NCBI GenBank assembly: GCA_964482395.1
Contig: CAYZXK010000170.1
Span: 1 to 19,614, forward strand
DNA: 19,614 nucleotides
Source: CAYZXK01 sp964482395
Lineage (GTDB): Bacteria; Planctomycetota; Phycisphaerae; UBA1845; Fen-1342
Direction: 5' to 3'
Below are positions 7,441-15,888 of this stretch, in pieces; the stretch's first letter is position 1; the number at the start of each line of letters is the position of its first letter. The notes under the pieces were generated by a model. The model worked only from the letters and a program-made list of their open reading frames with translations. It had not been told where the DNA came from and ran no database searches. The translations under genes were made by a program, and so were the position numbers.

Positions 7441-8781
7441 ATGATAATGACGGCCGAAGCGACCGAGCTTTCATCGTTCTTTGAGCAAAGCGACTACACC
7501 CCCGAGAGCTATGAACGCTACGCGGATGCGGCCTACGCCTCACTTGCCGCCCGCGATCAGTTTGAGGCCCTGGTCAGGGATTATCAGCAGCGGGTCGAGG
7601 CCCGACAGGGCGACCCCCTGAAGCTGGCCCTGGGATTACTGCTGCTGGGCAGGTTCGAGCAGGCCTGGGAGTGGTTCCAGCGGGCGTCGGCCTGCAAGGA
7701 GCGGCATTACTACGCTGCTCAGGCCGCCCTGGCCTTGCGCCGATTCGACCAGGCCCTGGCCGAACTGCGTCAGGCCGGCGAGCACGGATGGGACCCGCTG
7801 GAGATCGACATGCGCTGCGCCATCGTCCACCTCCGGGCCGGCGACGCCGGCGCGGCCGAGAAACTGATCCGCAAGCACGAGCGGGACGGGCCTGACCGGG
7901 TGGAATGGCACCTGGCGCGGGCTCTGCTGGCCGAGGCCGCCGACCAGCGGGAGCAGGCCCTGGAAGCGCTGGAGCGGGCCCTGGTGCTCAACCCGGACCA
8001 CACCGAGTCGATGTTCCATTGTGCCCGACTCTACGATCTGTGCGGCTCGGATGAACAGGCCCTGGCCTTGTACCGCCGCCTGGCGCTCCAGCCCCGGGCC
8101 TACGTCAACGCCCTGCTCAACGCGGCGGTCATCTACGAGGACCTGGGCAACTATGACGAAGCGATCAACTGCCTGCGGCGAGTGCTGCGGGTCTACCCGA
8201 ACCATACCCGGGCCCGGCTGTTCCTCAAGGATGTCGAAAGCTGCCGGCAAATGGTCATCCAGGAGGGCGTCGAGGAACGGGTCGATGCCCGGACGCGACT
8301 GCTGGATATGCCCCTCTCGGAATTCGAGCTGTCCGTCCGGTCGCAGAACTGCCTCAAGCGGATGAACATCCGGACGCTGGGCGATCTGATCCGGCTGACC
8401 GAGGCGGAGCTCCTGGCCTATAAGAACTTCGGCGAGACCTCCCTCAGCGAAATCAAGGCTCTACTGGCTCGCAAAGGTCTGCGGCTGGGGCAGAGCCCGG
8501 AGGAGATCGATCTGACCGCGATCGAGGAGCAGGCCGCCGCCAGACCGCCGGTCCCCGCGGGCCAGGAGGCGGTTCTGTCCAAGCCGGTCTCGGAACTGGA
8601 GCTGTCCGTGCGAGCCCGGCGTTGCCTCCAGCGCCTCAACGTGGTGACCCTGGGCGACCTGATTCAGTACAGTGAGGCCGACCTGCTGGCCACCCGCAAC
8701 TTCGGCGTGACTTCCCTGAACGAGGTTAAGGCGCGACTGGCCGAACACGGGCTGCAACTGGCCCCCAAGAAGCCCAGCTAA
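7441..8781 (+). CDS. TPR protein with two RNA polymerase alpha-CTD-like domains
   Basis: This 446-residue protein has two parts. Residues about 60-265 are helical tetratricopeptide-type repeats (for example ALEALERALVLNPDHTES and NYDEAINCLRRVLRVYPNHT). The C-terminal part carries two copies of the fold that ends bacterial RNA polymerase alpha subunits: about 288-348 (ELSVRSQNCLKRMNIRTLGD, then NFGETSLSEIKALL) and 380-440 (ELSVRARRCLQRLNVVTLGD, then NFGVTSLNEVKARL). In alpha, that domain binds UP-element DNA and transcription factors. The N-terminal assembly domain of alpha is absent, so this is not RpoA. A role in transcription or nucleic-acid binding is inferred. Start: ATG 7441 follows GTGGAG closely; ATG 7447, two codons later, has better spacing. 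The frame is open upstream to 7135, but that overlaps metH. No signal peptide is seen. Confidence 0.88.
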   Translation: MIMTAEATELSSFFEQSDYTPESYERYADAAYASLAARDQFEALVRDYQQRVEARQGDPLKLALGLLLLGRFEQAWEWFQRASACKERHYYAAQAALALRRFDQALAELRQAGEHGWDPLEIDMRCAIVHLRAGDAGAAEKLIRKHERDGPDRVEWHLARALLAEAADQREQALEALERALVLNPDHTESMFHCARLYDLCGSDEQALALYRRLALQPRAYVNALLNAAVIYEDLGNYDEAINCLRRVLRVYPNHTRARLFLKDVESCRQMVIQEGVEERVDARTRLLDMPLSEFELSVRSQNCLKRMNIRTLGDLIRLTEAELLAYKNFGETSLSEIKALLARKGLRLGQSPEEIDLTAIEEQAAARPPVPAGQEAVLSKPVSELELSVRARRCLQRLNVVTLGDLIQYSEADLLATRNFGVTSLNEVKARLAEHGLQLAPKKPS

Positions 8782-8907
8782 GTGATCGTGCGACGCCAGG
8801 GAGTGCAGGTCAGGGCACCAACCGCCAGCCCAGCCCGCCGATCCGGCCGGCGATCAGGGTTGCTGCCTCGGGATGGCGCCGCGGGCTCGCGCTCCAGGGC
8901 GTAAATT

Positions 8908-10056
8908 GTGGCAGCCGGGACGATGGCCAGCGGCGGGTTTGGGTTTGCAGTCCAGGCGGTATGCGGGCCGGCCCGCTGCGGCGTCATCCACACCCGACAT
9001 GGGACGGTCGAAACGCCCGCCTTCATGCCCATCGGAACCCGGGGGGCGGTGAAAGGGTTGTCGCCAGCCCAACTGGCCGAAACCGGATCCCAGGTCCTGC
9101 TGGCCAACACCTACCACCTCATCCTGCGGCCCGGCCCGGAAGTGATCGAGCGGCTGGGCGGCCTGCACCGCTTCATGAGCTGGCCGCGCGTGCTGCTTAC
9201 CGACAGCGGTGGATTCCAGGTGTTTTCGCTGGCCGAGTTGCGGCGGGTCGATGACGACGGGGTGGAGTTCCGCTCCCCGCTGGATGGCACTCTGGTGCGG
9301 CTCACGCCCGAGCTGGCTGTCCAAGTGCAGAACCGCCTGGGCGCCGACCTCATCATGCCGCTGGACGAATGCCCGCCATTGCCCTGTGACCGGTCCCGGT
9401 TGCAGGAAGCCGTGCGTCGGACGGTGGCTTGGGCCCGTCGGTGCCGGGCCGCGCACCAGAGGGAAGATCAGGCCCTCTACGGGATCGTCCAGGGCGGCCT
9501 GGATTTGGATCTGCGACAGGCCTGTTTGGAACAGCTTCTGGAAATCGGGTTCGACGGGTACGCTCTAGGCGGACTGGCGGTCGGCGAGCCGCCGGAGCAG
9601 ACCCACGAGTTTCTGGAGTTGTTCGGCCACCGGCTTCCGCCGGACTGTCCCCGGTATCTGATGGGCGTGGGCACCCCGGGCGACCTGGCCCGGGCGGTGG
9701 CGGCCGGTCTGGACCAGTTCGACTGCGTTCTGCCAACCCGGAACGGTCGGAAGGGTTACGCTTTTACGAGTCAGGGTCCGGTACGGCTGCGCAACGCCGG
9801 CCACAAGCTATCGTCCGATCCGCTGGATCCCCGGTGCGACTGCTACACCTGCCGGACGTTCTGCCGGGGCTATCTGCGACATCTGTTCATGTCGCAGGAG
9901 GTGCTTGGAGGGACGCTGGTGTCGCTGCATAATATCACCTTCTACCAGTCGCTGATGCGGCAGATGCGTCAGGCCATCGCGGCCGGAAGCTTCGACGCCT
10001 GGTACCGCTGGTTCGCGGCCAGCCCGGCTGCCTCCGAGATAGAGGAAAACGAATGA
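8908..10056 (+). CDS. tRNA-guanine transglycosylase (queuosine pathway)
   Basis: This 382-residue protein has the usual length of bacterial Tgt, which swaps guanine-34 of GUN-anticodon tRNAs for the queuosine precursor preQ1. The catalytic acid/base D99 lies in TDSGGFQ (98-104), and the nucleophile D272 lies in FDCVLPTRNGR (271-281). Zinc ligands are C310, C312 and C315 of CDCYTC, and H341; the 310-to-341 spacing matches the known enzyme. The preQ1-recognition loop YGIVQGGLDLDLR is at 191-203, and the GGLAVGE segment is present. The listed start is GTG 8908; ATG 8923, five codons later, is equally possible because neither has a strong ribosome binding site. The stop overlaps the yajC start by 4 bp (ATGA), so the two are probably translationally coupled. 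Confidence 0.96.
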   Translation: MAAGTMASGGFGFAVQAVCGPARCGVIHTRHGTVETPAFMPIGTRGAVKGLSPAQLAETGSQVLLANTYHLILRPGPEVIERLGGLHRFMSWPRVLLTDSGGFQVFSLAELRRVDDDGVEFRSPLDGTLVRLTPELAVQVQNRLGADLIMPLDECPPLPCDRSRLQEAVRRTVAWARRCRAAHQREDQALYGIVQGGLDLDLRQACLEQLLEIGFDGYALGGLAVGEPPEQTHEFLELFGHRLPPDCPRYLMGVGTPGDLARAVAAGLDQFDCVLPTRNGRKGYAFTSQGPVRLRNAGHKLSSDPLDPRCDCYTCRTFCRGYLRHLFMSQEVLGGTLVSLHNITFYQSLMRQMRQAIAAGSFDAWYRWFAASPAASEIEENE

Positions 10057-10406
10057 CCCAACTACTTCTTTTGCTGGCCCAGACCGGCCCAACGACGGCG
10101 CCTGCCGGGGGGTGGGATATCCTGCGGACCCCGGTGGTCCCGCTGGTCCTGGCGATGGTCCTGCTGTGGTGGATCATGTCTCGTGGTCGCAGCAAGGAGC
10201 GCCGGCGCTATGAGCAAATGTTGGCCTCACTCAAGAAGAACGACCGCGTGCAGACCATCGGCGGCATTCTGGGTACGGTGGTCGATGTGCGGGACCGAGA
10301 GGTGGTCTTGAAAGTCGACGAGGCCAATAACGTCAAGATCCGCTTCAATCGCACCGCGATCAAGGAAGTGCTCCAGGAGCAGCCGGCCGACAAGCGGGAC
10401 ACCTGA
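10053..10406 (+). CDS. Sec translocon accessory protein YajC
   Basis: This 117-residue single-pass membrane protein belongs to the YajC family, which associates with SecDF in the protein export machinery. A hydrophobic segment (about 27-42) is followed by a basic stretch and the conserved cytoplasmic core LKKNDRVQTIGGILGTV (60-76). This continues into VVLKVDEANNVKIRFNRTAI, the typical beta-rich C-terminal part. It overlaps tgt by 4 bp, and tgt-yajC adjacency is widespread in bacteria. secD and secF, often next in line, are absent: a 214-bp gap leads to a pilT-type gene instead. Identity is clear from the core motif and the gene neighbour. Confidence 0.94.
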   Translation: MTQLLLLLAQTGPTTAPAGGWDILRTPVVPLVLAMVLLWWIMSRGRSKERRRYEQMLASLKKNDRVQTIGGILGTVVDVRDREVVLKVDEANNVKIRFNRTAIKEVLQEQPADKRDT

Positions 10407-10620
10407 CGGGCCGGCGGCGGCCGCGCCCTCCCGGTGCAACCTGCCTGCCAGAGCCGTGTAGAAACTGCGCATGGCGGGGCGACCGGCTTCCCTGGGTTAT
10501 CGGGGCGGACGTCGGTCCAGTTGCTCGCCTCGCCTGATGACCAAACGGGCCCTGGGCGCCATGCTGGACGTGGATTTGAGCGTCGCCGGTCCGGGAATCA
10601 CGCCCGACCCGCCGGAGCAG

Positions 10621-11742
10621 ATGACAAAGAACAGCGTTCGAGGCGGTCCGATGCCGGAGACCGGGTTGATCAGGCTGCTGGAACTGGCCATTCAGCGCCA
10701 GGCGTCCGACGTGCATCTGGTACCCGGCTACCCGGCTACCTTTCGCATTCACGGGCAGCTTCACGCTGTAGACCAGCGTCTGCTGACTGCGGATCAGACC
10801 CGACGGATGGTCGAGTCGGTGGTGCCCGAACGGTGCCGGGGCCGGTTGGAGCGCACCAAGAACCTGGATTGCTCGGTGACCGTGCCGTTCGTGGGCGCCG
10901 AGCATCGGTTTCGGGCCAGCGTCTACCTGGCCCAGGGCAACTGGTGTGTGTGTCTGCGGCATGTGCCGGATCAGATTCCATCGTTGGAATGGCTCGGATT
11001 TCCCGAGGAGCTGGCTCAGCGGCTGATCTGCCACACCAACGGGCTGGTGGTTCTCACCGGCGTCACCGGCTCCGGCAAGACGTCCAGCCTGGCGGCGTTG
11101 ATTCACTTGCTGCGACAGAACGCCAACAAGCGCGTGCTGACGGTGGAGGAGCCGATCGAGTATCTGCATGTGCCGGGCGCCGGCGGCATCGTTACGCAGC
11201 GCGAGGTCGGCCGTGACGTGGACTCGTTCGCCGACGGGCTCAAGCACGGCCTGCGACAGGATCCGGACGTGATTCTGGTCGGTGAGATCCGGGACCGGGA
11301 AACGGCCCAGATGGCGCTCAGCGCTGCCGAAACCGGTCACCTGATCTTCTCCACGCTCCACACCCGCGACGCCAAGGGCGCCCTCACGCGACTGGTCGAC
11401 ATATTCCCCCAGGAAGCCCAAGACGACATCCGCTCTCAACTGGCCATGAGCCTGCGGTCGGTGGTTTGCCAGCATCTGCTGCCGGCTGCGGAGGGTGAGA
11501 AACGCGTGCTGGCTCTGGAGGTGTTGCACGTCAATCAGCCGGTCCAGGTCGCGATCCGCAGCGGGAAGATCGAGATGATCGAGTCCGCGATCCAGACCGG
11601 CAAGCGCGACGGCATGATCACCCTGGACGAGGATTTGCAGCGGCTGGTGAAGGCCGGCAAGATCACAGTCGAAACCGCCCGACGGTTTGCCAAGGACCAG
11701 TCTTCTCTGCCCGCTTTCGGCCCGTCGGGTAGCTGGACTTAG
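10621..11742 (+). CDS. PilT-type twitching motility / type IV pilus retraction ATPase
   Basis: This 373-residue protein has the secretion-ATPase motifs in PilT order. The N-terminal PAS-like region begins LIRLLELAIQRQASDVHL. Walker A is GVTGSGKT (147-154), the Asp box VLTVEEPIEY (172-181), Walker B DVILVGEIRD (216-225) and the His box HLIFSTLHT (240-248). The PilT-type C-terminal signature is represented by EMIESAIQTGKRDGMITLDE (318-337). In type IV pili this hexamer powers pilus depolymerisation at the inner membrane face. The start is uncertain: ATG 10621 and ATG 10651 both have GGAG/AGGCGG-like sites at short spacing, and the frame is open back to 10471. PilT and PilU cannot be separated here. 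No other pilus gene is in the window. Confidence 0.92.
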   Translation: MTKNSVRGGPMPETGLIRLLELAIQRQASDVHLVPGYPATFRIHGQLHAVDQRLLTADQTRRMVESVVPERCRGRLERTKNLDCSVTVPFVGAEHRFRASVYLAQGNWCVCLRHVPDQIPSLEWLGFPEELAQRLICHTNGLVVLTGVTGSGKTSSLAALIHLLRQNANKRVLTVEEPIEYLHVPGAGGIVTQREVGRDVDSFADGLKHGLRQDPDVILVGEIRDRETAQMALSAAETGHLIFSTLHTRDAKGALTRLVDIFPQEAQDDIRSQLAMSLRSVVCQHLLPAAEGEKRVLALEVLHVNQPVQVAIRSGKIEMIESAIQTGKRDGMITLDEDLQRLVKAGKITVETARRFAKDQSSLPAFGPSGSWT

Positions 11743-11838
11743 CGTCCCCGAGACCCGGCGGAAGGCTTCTCGCACTCCTCACCGGCGGTTTGGGCCGACG
11801 GCCGCCGAAGTGGTCGTTCGACCGGGGTGGTGCTGCCG
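11743..11838. other. Convergent gap between pilT and the isc operon end
   Basis: This 96-bp gap separates the pilT stop from the fdx stop on opposite strands. GGTCG (11812-11816) and CGACC (11819-11823) form a short perfect inverted repeat, and GGCGG/CCGCC pairs lie nearby, but there is no T-tract on either strand. It is where both transcripts should end. No iscX gene follows fdx. Confidence 0.3.
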
Positions 11839-12258
11839 TCAGGTCTGCCGGGCCTCGCACGCCAAGTTGCGATTCCAGGCGGGGATCTCGACCACCACGT
11901 CCCGGCTGCCGTCGGGAACGCATCGGCAGGCCAGTCGTGACCTGGTCGTCAGTCCGTAGGCCTGGTCGAGCCGGTCCTCCTCCTCCTCGCCGGGCTGGCC
12001 GCAGGCTTCAATTCCCTCCAGCACGATCACGTGGCAGGTGCTGCATGCGCATTGCCCACCGCAGGCGTGCTCAAGGTCCACTCCCCGGGTCAGGGCGATA
12101 TCCAGGATCGAGGCGGGCAGGCCGTGGCCGGCAGAAGGCAGCTTGGCGGGGTCGACCGGGATCACGTGCGAGCGCTTCTGCCGGTCGATGATCGTCAGCG
12201 TGTATGGACGGGTCGGCAGCCGGGTCTGGGCCGCGAGGTGTGGGTTCTGGCCGTCCAT
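11839..12258 (-). CDS. [2Fe-2S] ferredoxin of the ISC system
   Basis: This 139-residue ferredoxin has the ISC/adrenodoxin-type cluster motif. C66, C72 and C75 (CGGQCACSTC) plus C111 (LACRC) give C-x5-C-x2-C-x35-C, the spacing of Fdx that donates electrons during cluster assembly on IscU. C70 is an extra cysteine inside the motif. About 20 N-terminal residues extend beyond the usual core. The gene is last in the isc operon, 11 bp after hscA, with a strong AGGAGG site 6 nt before ATG 12258 that begins at the hscA stop codon (TGAGGAGG). Position and motif together support the ISC role rather than a general electron carrier. Confidence 0.94.
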   Translation of the reverse strand: MDGQNPHLAAQTRLPTRPYTLTIIDRQKRSHVIPVDPAKLPSAGHGLPASILDIALTRGVDLEHACGGQCACSTCHVIVLEGIEACGQPGEEEEDRLDQAYGLTTRSRLACRCVPDGSRDVVVEIPAWNRNLACEARQT

Positions 12259-12269
12259 CCCGGACCTCC

Positions 12270-14222
12270 TCAGGTTGGCTGGTCCTGGTTGCCGCTGACC
12301 AGAGCTTGCCGAATGCCCAGCTCGGCCAGGCGGATCGTGCTGTGTCCGAAAGCGGTCAGGGCGCCGTGCAATTCATCCAGGTTATCGGTCGTTCGGGCCA
12401 GCTCTCGCAGGGCCGCGATGTCCCGCCGAATCCGCTCCCGCTCCGCAGCTTCCAGCAGATGCCCGACTTTGGCCAGCATCTGCTCAGCCTTGTGCGTATC
12501 GAACTCCACCTGGTTGCACAGGTCGATGCGACGATGCTCCTGGATGTCGCGCCGGGCGAACTCGATGCTTTCACGGGTGATCCGTTCCACTTCCTGACGA
12601 GTCAGCCCGTGGTTGGGAATGATCTGGATGCCGGCCCGCTTGCCGCTGCGCTGCTCGGTGGCCGAGACGTTCAGAATCCCGTTGGCGTCGATCAGGAACT
12701 CCACCTGGACCTTGGGCAGGCCGGCCGGCATGGGAGGGATGCCGTCCAGCACGAACTCCCCCAGCGACCGGCAATCGGCGGCCAGCTCGCGTTCCCCCTG
12801 GAGCACGTTGAGCTTGATAGCCGTCTGCCCGTCCACGAAGGTTGTGAACATCTCGGTGGCCCGGCAGGGGATGGTCGTATTCCGCAGGATCAGCTTGGCC
12901 ATCGCCCCGCCCATGGTCTCGATCCCCAGTGACAGTGGCGTCACGTCCAGCAGGAGCATGTCCGGCTGCTGTCCGGTGAGGATCGCGGCCTGGAGGGCCG
13001 CACCCAGAGCGACCACCTCGTCGGGGTTCAAGGCGGTGTAAGGCGAGCGTTGGAAGAATTCGCCCACTCGCCGGCGGACCAGCGGAACCCGGGTCGAGCC
13101 GCCCACCAGGACCACCTGGTCGATATCGGTCGGGTTCAGACGGGCATCGCGCAGAGCCGCCCGGCAAAGCTCGATCGTCCGCTCGACCAGCGGCCGCATC
13201 ATGTTTTCCAGCTCGGCCCGGGTGATGGTTCGACGGTATGTTCGCCCGCGGCCCAGGTCCAGCTCCAGCGCGGCTTGCTCTTGGTCGCTGAGGCGGATCT
13301 TGACCGCCTCGGCCAAACTTCGCAGAGCCTGTCGGGTGGCCGGCGAGGTGATCGAGACCCCAAATTGCTCTTTCACTTCCTGGACCACCAGGTTGATGAC
13401 CGCGTGATCGAAGTCATCGCCGCCCAGGTGGGTGTCGCCAGCCGTGCTGAGTACCTGAAACACGCCGTCCTGGAGCCGCAGGATGGAAATATCGAACGTC
13501 CCTCCGCCCAGGTCGTAAACCGCTATGGTCTGACCCTGGGACGCGGCCGACGCCGGCGAAACCGCACTCTGGCAACTGGCGATGGGCAGCCCCTGGGGCG
13601 CTGAAGGGGGCGGGCACCTGAGCTGGCCCGAGCTGGCCGGTCCGGCCGGGCGGCGCAGCCCGATGCCGTAGGCCAGCGCAGCGGCGGTCGGCTCGTTGAT
13701 GATCCGGACCACCTCCAGCCCGGCCGCTACCCCCGCATCACGCGTCGCTTGCCGTTGCGAATCATCGAAATAGGCCGGAACCGTTATCACCGCCTTGTTG
13801 ACCGGTCGACCCAGGTGCTTCTCGGCTCGCCGCCGTAGGGCCCGCAGGATCAGGGCCGAAATCTCCTCCGGGCTGTATGCGCGCCCCCCGATCTCGATGA
13901 GCAGCGTGTCCCGCGGCCCGGGCTTGACCGGGTAAGTCAGGAACGGCAGATCGCCTCGGATGTCCTGGAAGCCCTTGCCGATCAGCCGCTTGACCGAGTA
14001 GACGGTCGTGAGCGGGTTCTCGACCGCGTGCTGCCGGGCCGGCCAGCCCACCGTGACTTGGGGGTCGGTGTTCGCCGCAGCCGGCGCGATGCTCACCACT
14101 GACGGCAGGCGTCCGTCGCCATTCTCGTCGCGGATGATGTGCGGCCCGCTTTCGTCCGCGTAGGCCACCAGCGAGAAGGTGGTCCCCAGGTCGATGCCGA
14201 CGATCACCTCCGGGGCCGTCAT
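12270..14222 (-). CDS. Hsp70-type Fe-S assembly chaperone HscA
   Basis: This 650-residue Hsp70 is placed in the isc operon directly after hscB, identifying it as HscA, which uses ATP to act on IscU. ATPase landmarks are GIDLGTTFS (9-17), VYDLGGGTFDIS (235-246) and VVLVGGSTRVP (370-380). The substrate-binding part follows from LLLDVTPLSLGIE, and the end is a helical lid without the EEVD-like tail of DnaK. An insertion of about 40 residues rich in Pro, Ser, Ala and Gly (about 188-230, bases 13533-13661) splits AYGIG from IAVYDLGGG, where the E. coli protein has a short loop; this largely explains the extra length over the roughly 616-residue E. coli enzyme. ATG 14222 overlaps the hscB stop (ATGA). 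Confidence 0.95.
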   Translation of the reverse strand: MTAPEVIVGIDLGTTFSLVAYADESGPHIIRDENGDGRLPSVVSIAPAAANTDPQVTVGWPARQHAVENPLTTVYSVKRLIGKGFQDIRGDLPFLTYPVKPGPRDTLLIEIGGRAYSPEEISALILRALRRRAEKHLGRPVNKAVITVPAYFDDSQRQATRDAGVAAGLEVVRIINEPTAAALAYGIGLRRPAGPASSGQLRCPPPSAPQGLPIASCQSAVSPASAASQGQTIAVYDLGGGTFDISILRLQDGVFQVLSTAGDTHLGGDDFDHAVINLVVQEVKEQFGVSITSPATRQALRSLAEAVKIRLSDQEQAALELDLGRGRTYRRTITRAELENMMRPLVERTIELCRAALRDARLNPTDIDQVVLVGGSTRVPLVRRRVGEFFQRSPYTALNPDEVVALGAALQAAILTGQQPDMLLLDVTPLSLGIETMGGAMAKLILRNTTIPCRATEMFTTFVDGQTAIKLNVLQGERELAADCRSLGEFVLDGIPPMPAGLPKVQVEFLIDANGILNVSATEQRSGKRAGIQIIPNHGLTRQEVERITRESIEFARRDIQEHRRIDLCNQVEFDTHKAEQMLAKVGHLLEAAERERIRRDIAALRELARTTDNLDELHGALTAFGHSTIRLAELGIRQALVSGNQDQPT

Positions 14223-14833
14223 CCCAGTTCGTCCAACAGCTTCTGGTAGTACTTGATGCAATTGAGGGTCGCCCGAAGCTGGTCACGCAGGCGGGCGTCT
14301 CCCGGAAGCCGCCGAGCCAGGTCGTGGACCTGAGTCAGTGCCGCATCATGACCAGCTTGCACCTGTCGGCGGCAGCTCTCCAGCTTGGCTTGGTTCTGCT
14401 TCGCCTTCGCCTCCGCGATCTGCTCGCGAAGCTCGAAGGTCACTGCCAGGAAGCCCTGGGGCACATTTTTGTCGTCGGCTCCCGACCGCCCACCCAGCAG
14501 CTCCAGAAGGTATTCGGCCCGCAGCACCGGGTCGGCCAGCACCCGATGGGCCTCGTTGAGCTGGGCGCTGAGTCGCAGACTCAGCGCCGAGTCTCCGGAC
14601 AAACCCTGAAGATCCGGGTGAACAGCCCGCGACAGACGGAGGTACTCCCGCTGGAGGGCATCCGTGTCCACGTCGAACCGGACCGGCAGACCCAGCAGCT
14701 CGAAGTGATTGATTCCCTCGGCGGGGTAAAGAGTGCGACAATGATCGCAGAATAGCGGAGATCGTCGGGGTGCGTCACAATTGGCGCACTTGGCTGGAGC
14801 GGCGCTGCTGGAATGGTTGCCCGCGACGTTCAT
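14219..14833 (-). CDS. J-domain co-chaperone HscB with N-terminal zinc-ribbon-like motif
   Basis: This 204-residue protein is the J-protein partner of HscA. It starts with a Cys4 motif, C16-x2-C19-x9-C29-x2-C32, that probably binds zinc. E. coli HscB lacks such an extension, but human HSC20 and some bacterial homologues have a comparable N-terminal Cys4 domain. The J domain (about 42-110) begins NHFELLGLP and carries the HPD tripeptide (72-74) that stimulates the HscA ATPase. The rest is the three-helix IscU-binding region ending IKYYQKLLDEL. ATG 14833 was chosen because it lies just before the Cys4 motif and avoids overlap with iscA; the frame stays open to 14995 and the ribosome binding site is weak. 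The 4-bp overlap with hscA implies coupled translation. Confidence 0.92.
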   Translation of the reverse strand: MNVAGNHSSSAAPAKCANCDAPRRSPLFCDHCRTLYPAEGINHFELLGLPVRFDVDTDALQREYLRLSRAVHPDLQGLSGDSALSLRLSAQLNEAHRVLADPVLRAEYLLELLGGRSGADDKNVPQGFLAVTFELREQIAEAKAKQNQAKLESCRRQVQAGHDAALTQVHDLARRLPGDARLRDQLRATLNCIKYYQKLLDELG

Positions 14834-14951
14834 GTTTCCCCACGCCACCGCCTCATGCTCGATGCCGTCTTCAGGACCGGCGGCGGTCGAATCCGACCAT
14901 ACTCGGCGCAGGGCTACGGGGCCGGAGTTTCCGCCTGTCTCTGACGCGCCG

Positions 14952-15395
14952 CTAGGCCGAGTAGCTGGCCCCGCAGCCGCAGCGCTGCTTGGCATTCGGG
15001 TTGTTGAAGGTAAACCCCTTGCTCATGATGCCGTCTTGAAAGTCGATGGTCGTGCCGCCCAGATTGCCGACCACGAAGCTCTTCAGATCACAGACGATCA
15101 CGATGTCGCGCGAGAGGAACACCTCATCGGTCTCCGCCACCGGCGCCAGGCGCTCGTCTCGCAGGTCCAGCACATAACTGAGTCCACTGCATCCGCCACC
15201 CTTGACCCCGAAGTAGAGATATTGCGTCTGCGGGCTGTCGGTCCGGGCCATAAACTCGCGGACCCGCTCGGCGGCCAGCTCAGTCAGCCGAATGCCCTGG
15301 GGGTCGTCGCCGGACTTGGCCCGCTGGCGGGCCGTCACCTGGGAGCCGGCCGCCGGTCGATCGGCCGGTTGGCTGGGCGTCTTCTCGATGGTCAT
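14952..15395 (-). CDS. A-type Fe-S carrier protein (IscA/ErpA family)
   Basis: This 147-residue protein has the three invariant cysteines of A-type carriers: C69 in GGGCSGLSY and C139/C141 in the C-terminal CGCG motif, preceded by the family signature GFTFNNPNAK. These carriers receive clusters from IscU and pass them to apo-proteins. The first 33 or so residues are a Pro/Ala/Gln-rich extension absent from E. coli IscA (107 residues). The position between iscU and hscB is that of iscA in the canonical operon, so the symbol follows context; sequence alone does not separate IscA from ErpA. It lies 39 bp after iscU and 118 bp before the chosen hscB start. Confidence 0.93.
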   Translation of the reverse strand: MTIEKTPSQPADRPAAGSQVTARQRAKSGDDPQGIRLTELAAERVREFMARTDSPQTQYLYFGVKGGGCSGLSYVLDLRDERLAPVAETDEVFLSRDIVIVCDLKSFVVGNLGGTTIDFQDGIMSKGFTFNNPNAKQRCGCGASYSA

Positions 15396-15434
15396 AAGCT
15401 GCTCACTCTGCGGACCATGCCGCGTCCGCGGGCC

Positions 15435-15869
15435 TCAAGCTGATCGGTGGTCCGCCCCGGCCGCGACCTGGGAACTCTGCCGGTCAGCGGCCGCACGCTT
15501 GGCCTTCAGGTCCGCGACCGCGGCCTTGATGGCATCCTCGGCCAGTACGCTGCAATGAATCTTCACCGGCGGCAAGGCCAGCTCGCGCACGATGTCCGTG
15601 TTCTTGATCTCCAGGGCCTCATCCAGCTTGCGGCCCTTGATCCATTCGGTGGCCAGCGAGCTGGAGGCGATGGCCGACCCGCAGCCGAAGGTCTTGAACT
15701 TGGCGTCCACGATGTTGTCGTCGTCATCGACCTGAATCTGGAGTTTGAGAACGTCGCCGCATTCCGGGGCGCCGACGATCCCGGTCCCCACATAGGGGCT
15801 GTTGCGGTCGAGCGAACCGACGTTACGGGGGTTCTGATAATGATCCAAGACCTTGTCGCTGTAGGTCAT
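15435..15869 (-). CDS. Fe-S cluster scaffold protein IscU
   Basis: This 144-residue IscU builds [2Fe-2S] clusters using sulfur from IscS. The ligands fall at the same numbers as in E. coli: C37 and D39 (PECGDV), C63 (FGCGSA), H105 and C106 (KIHC). The LPPVK motif (99-103), recognised by HscA, is intact, which agrees with hscB and hscA lying downstream. The C-terminal 15-20 residues are a variable Gln/Ala-rich tail. ATG 15869 is preceded by GAGGAG at 6 nt, so the longer in-frame start at 15905, which would overlap iscS, is rejected. The gene begins 19 bp after the iscS stop. Confidence 0.97.
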   Translation of the reverse strand: MTYSDKVLDHYQNPRNVGSLDRNSPYVGTGIVGAPECGDVLKLQIQVDDDDNIVDAKFKTFGCGSAIASSSLATEWIKGRKLDEALEIKNTDIVRELALPPVKIHCSVLAEDAIKAAVADLKAKRAAADRQSSQVAAGADHRSA

Positions 15870-15888
15870 ACCGAACTCCTCAATCGCG

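Noticed and set aside
10360..11775. A 471-codon open frame antisense to pilT
   Set aside because: It is a shadow of the pilT gene, which has all ATPase motifs in order; the antisense translation is low in recognisable features.
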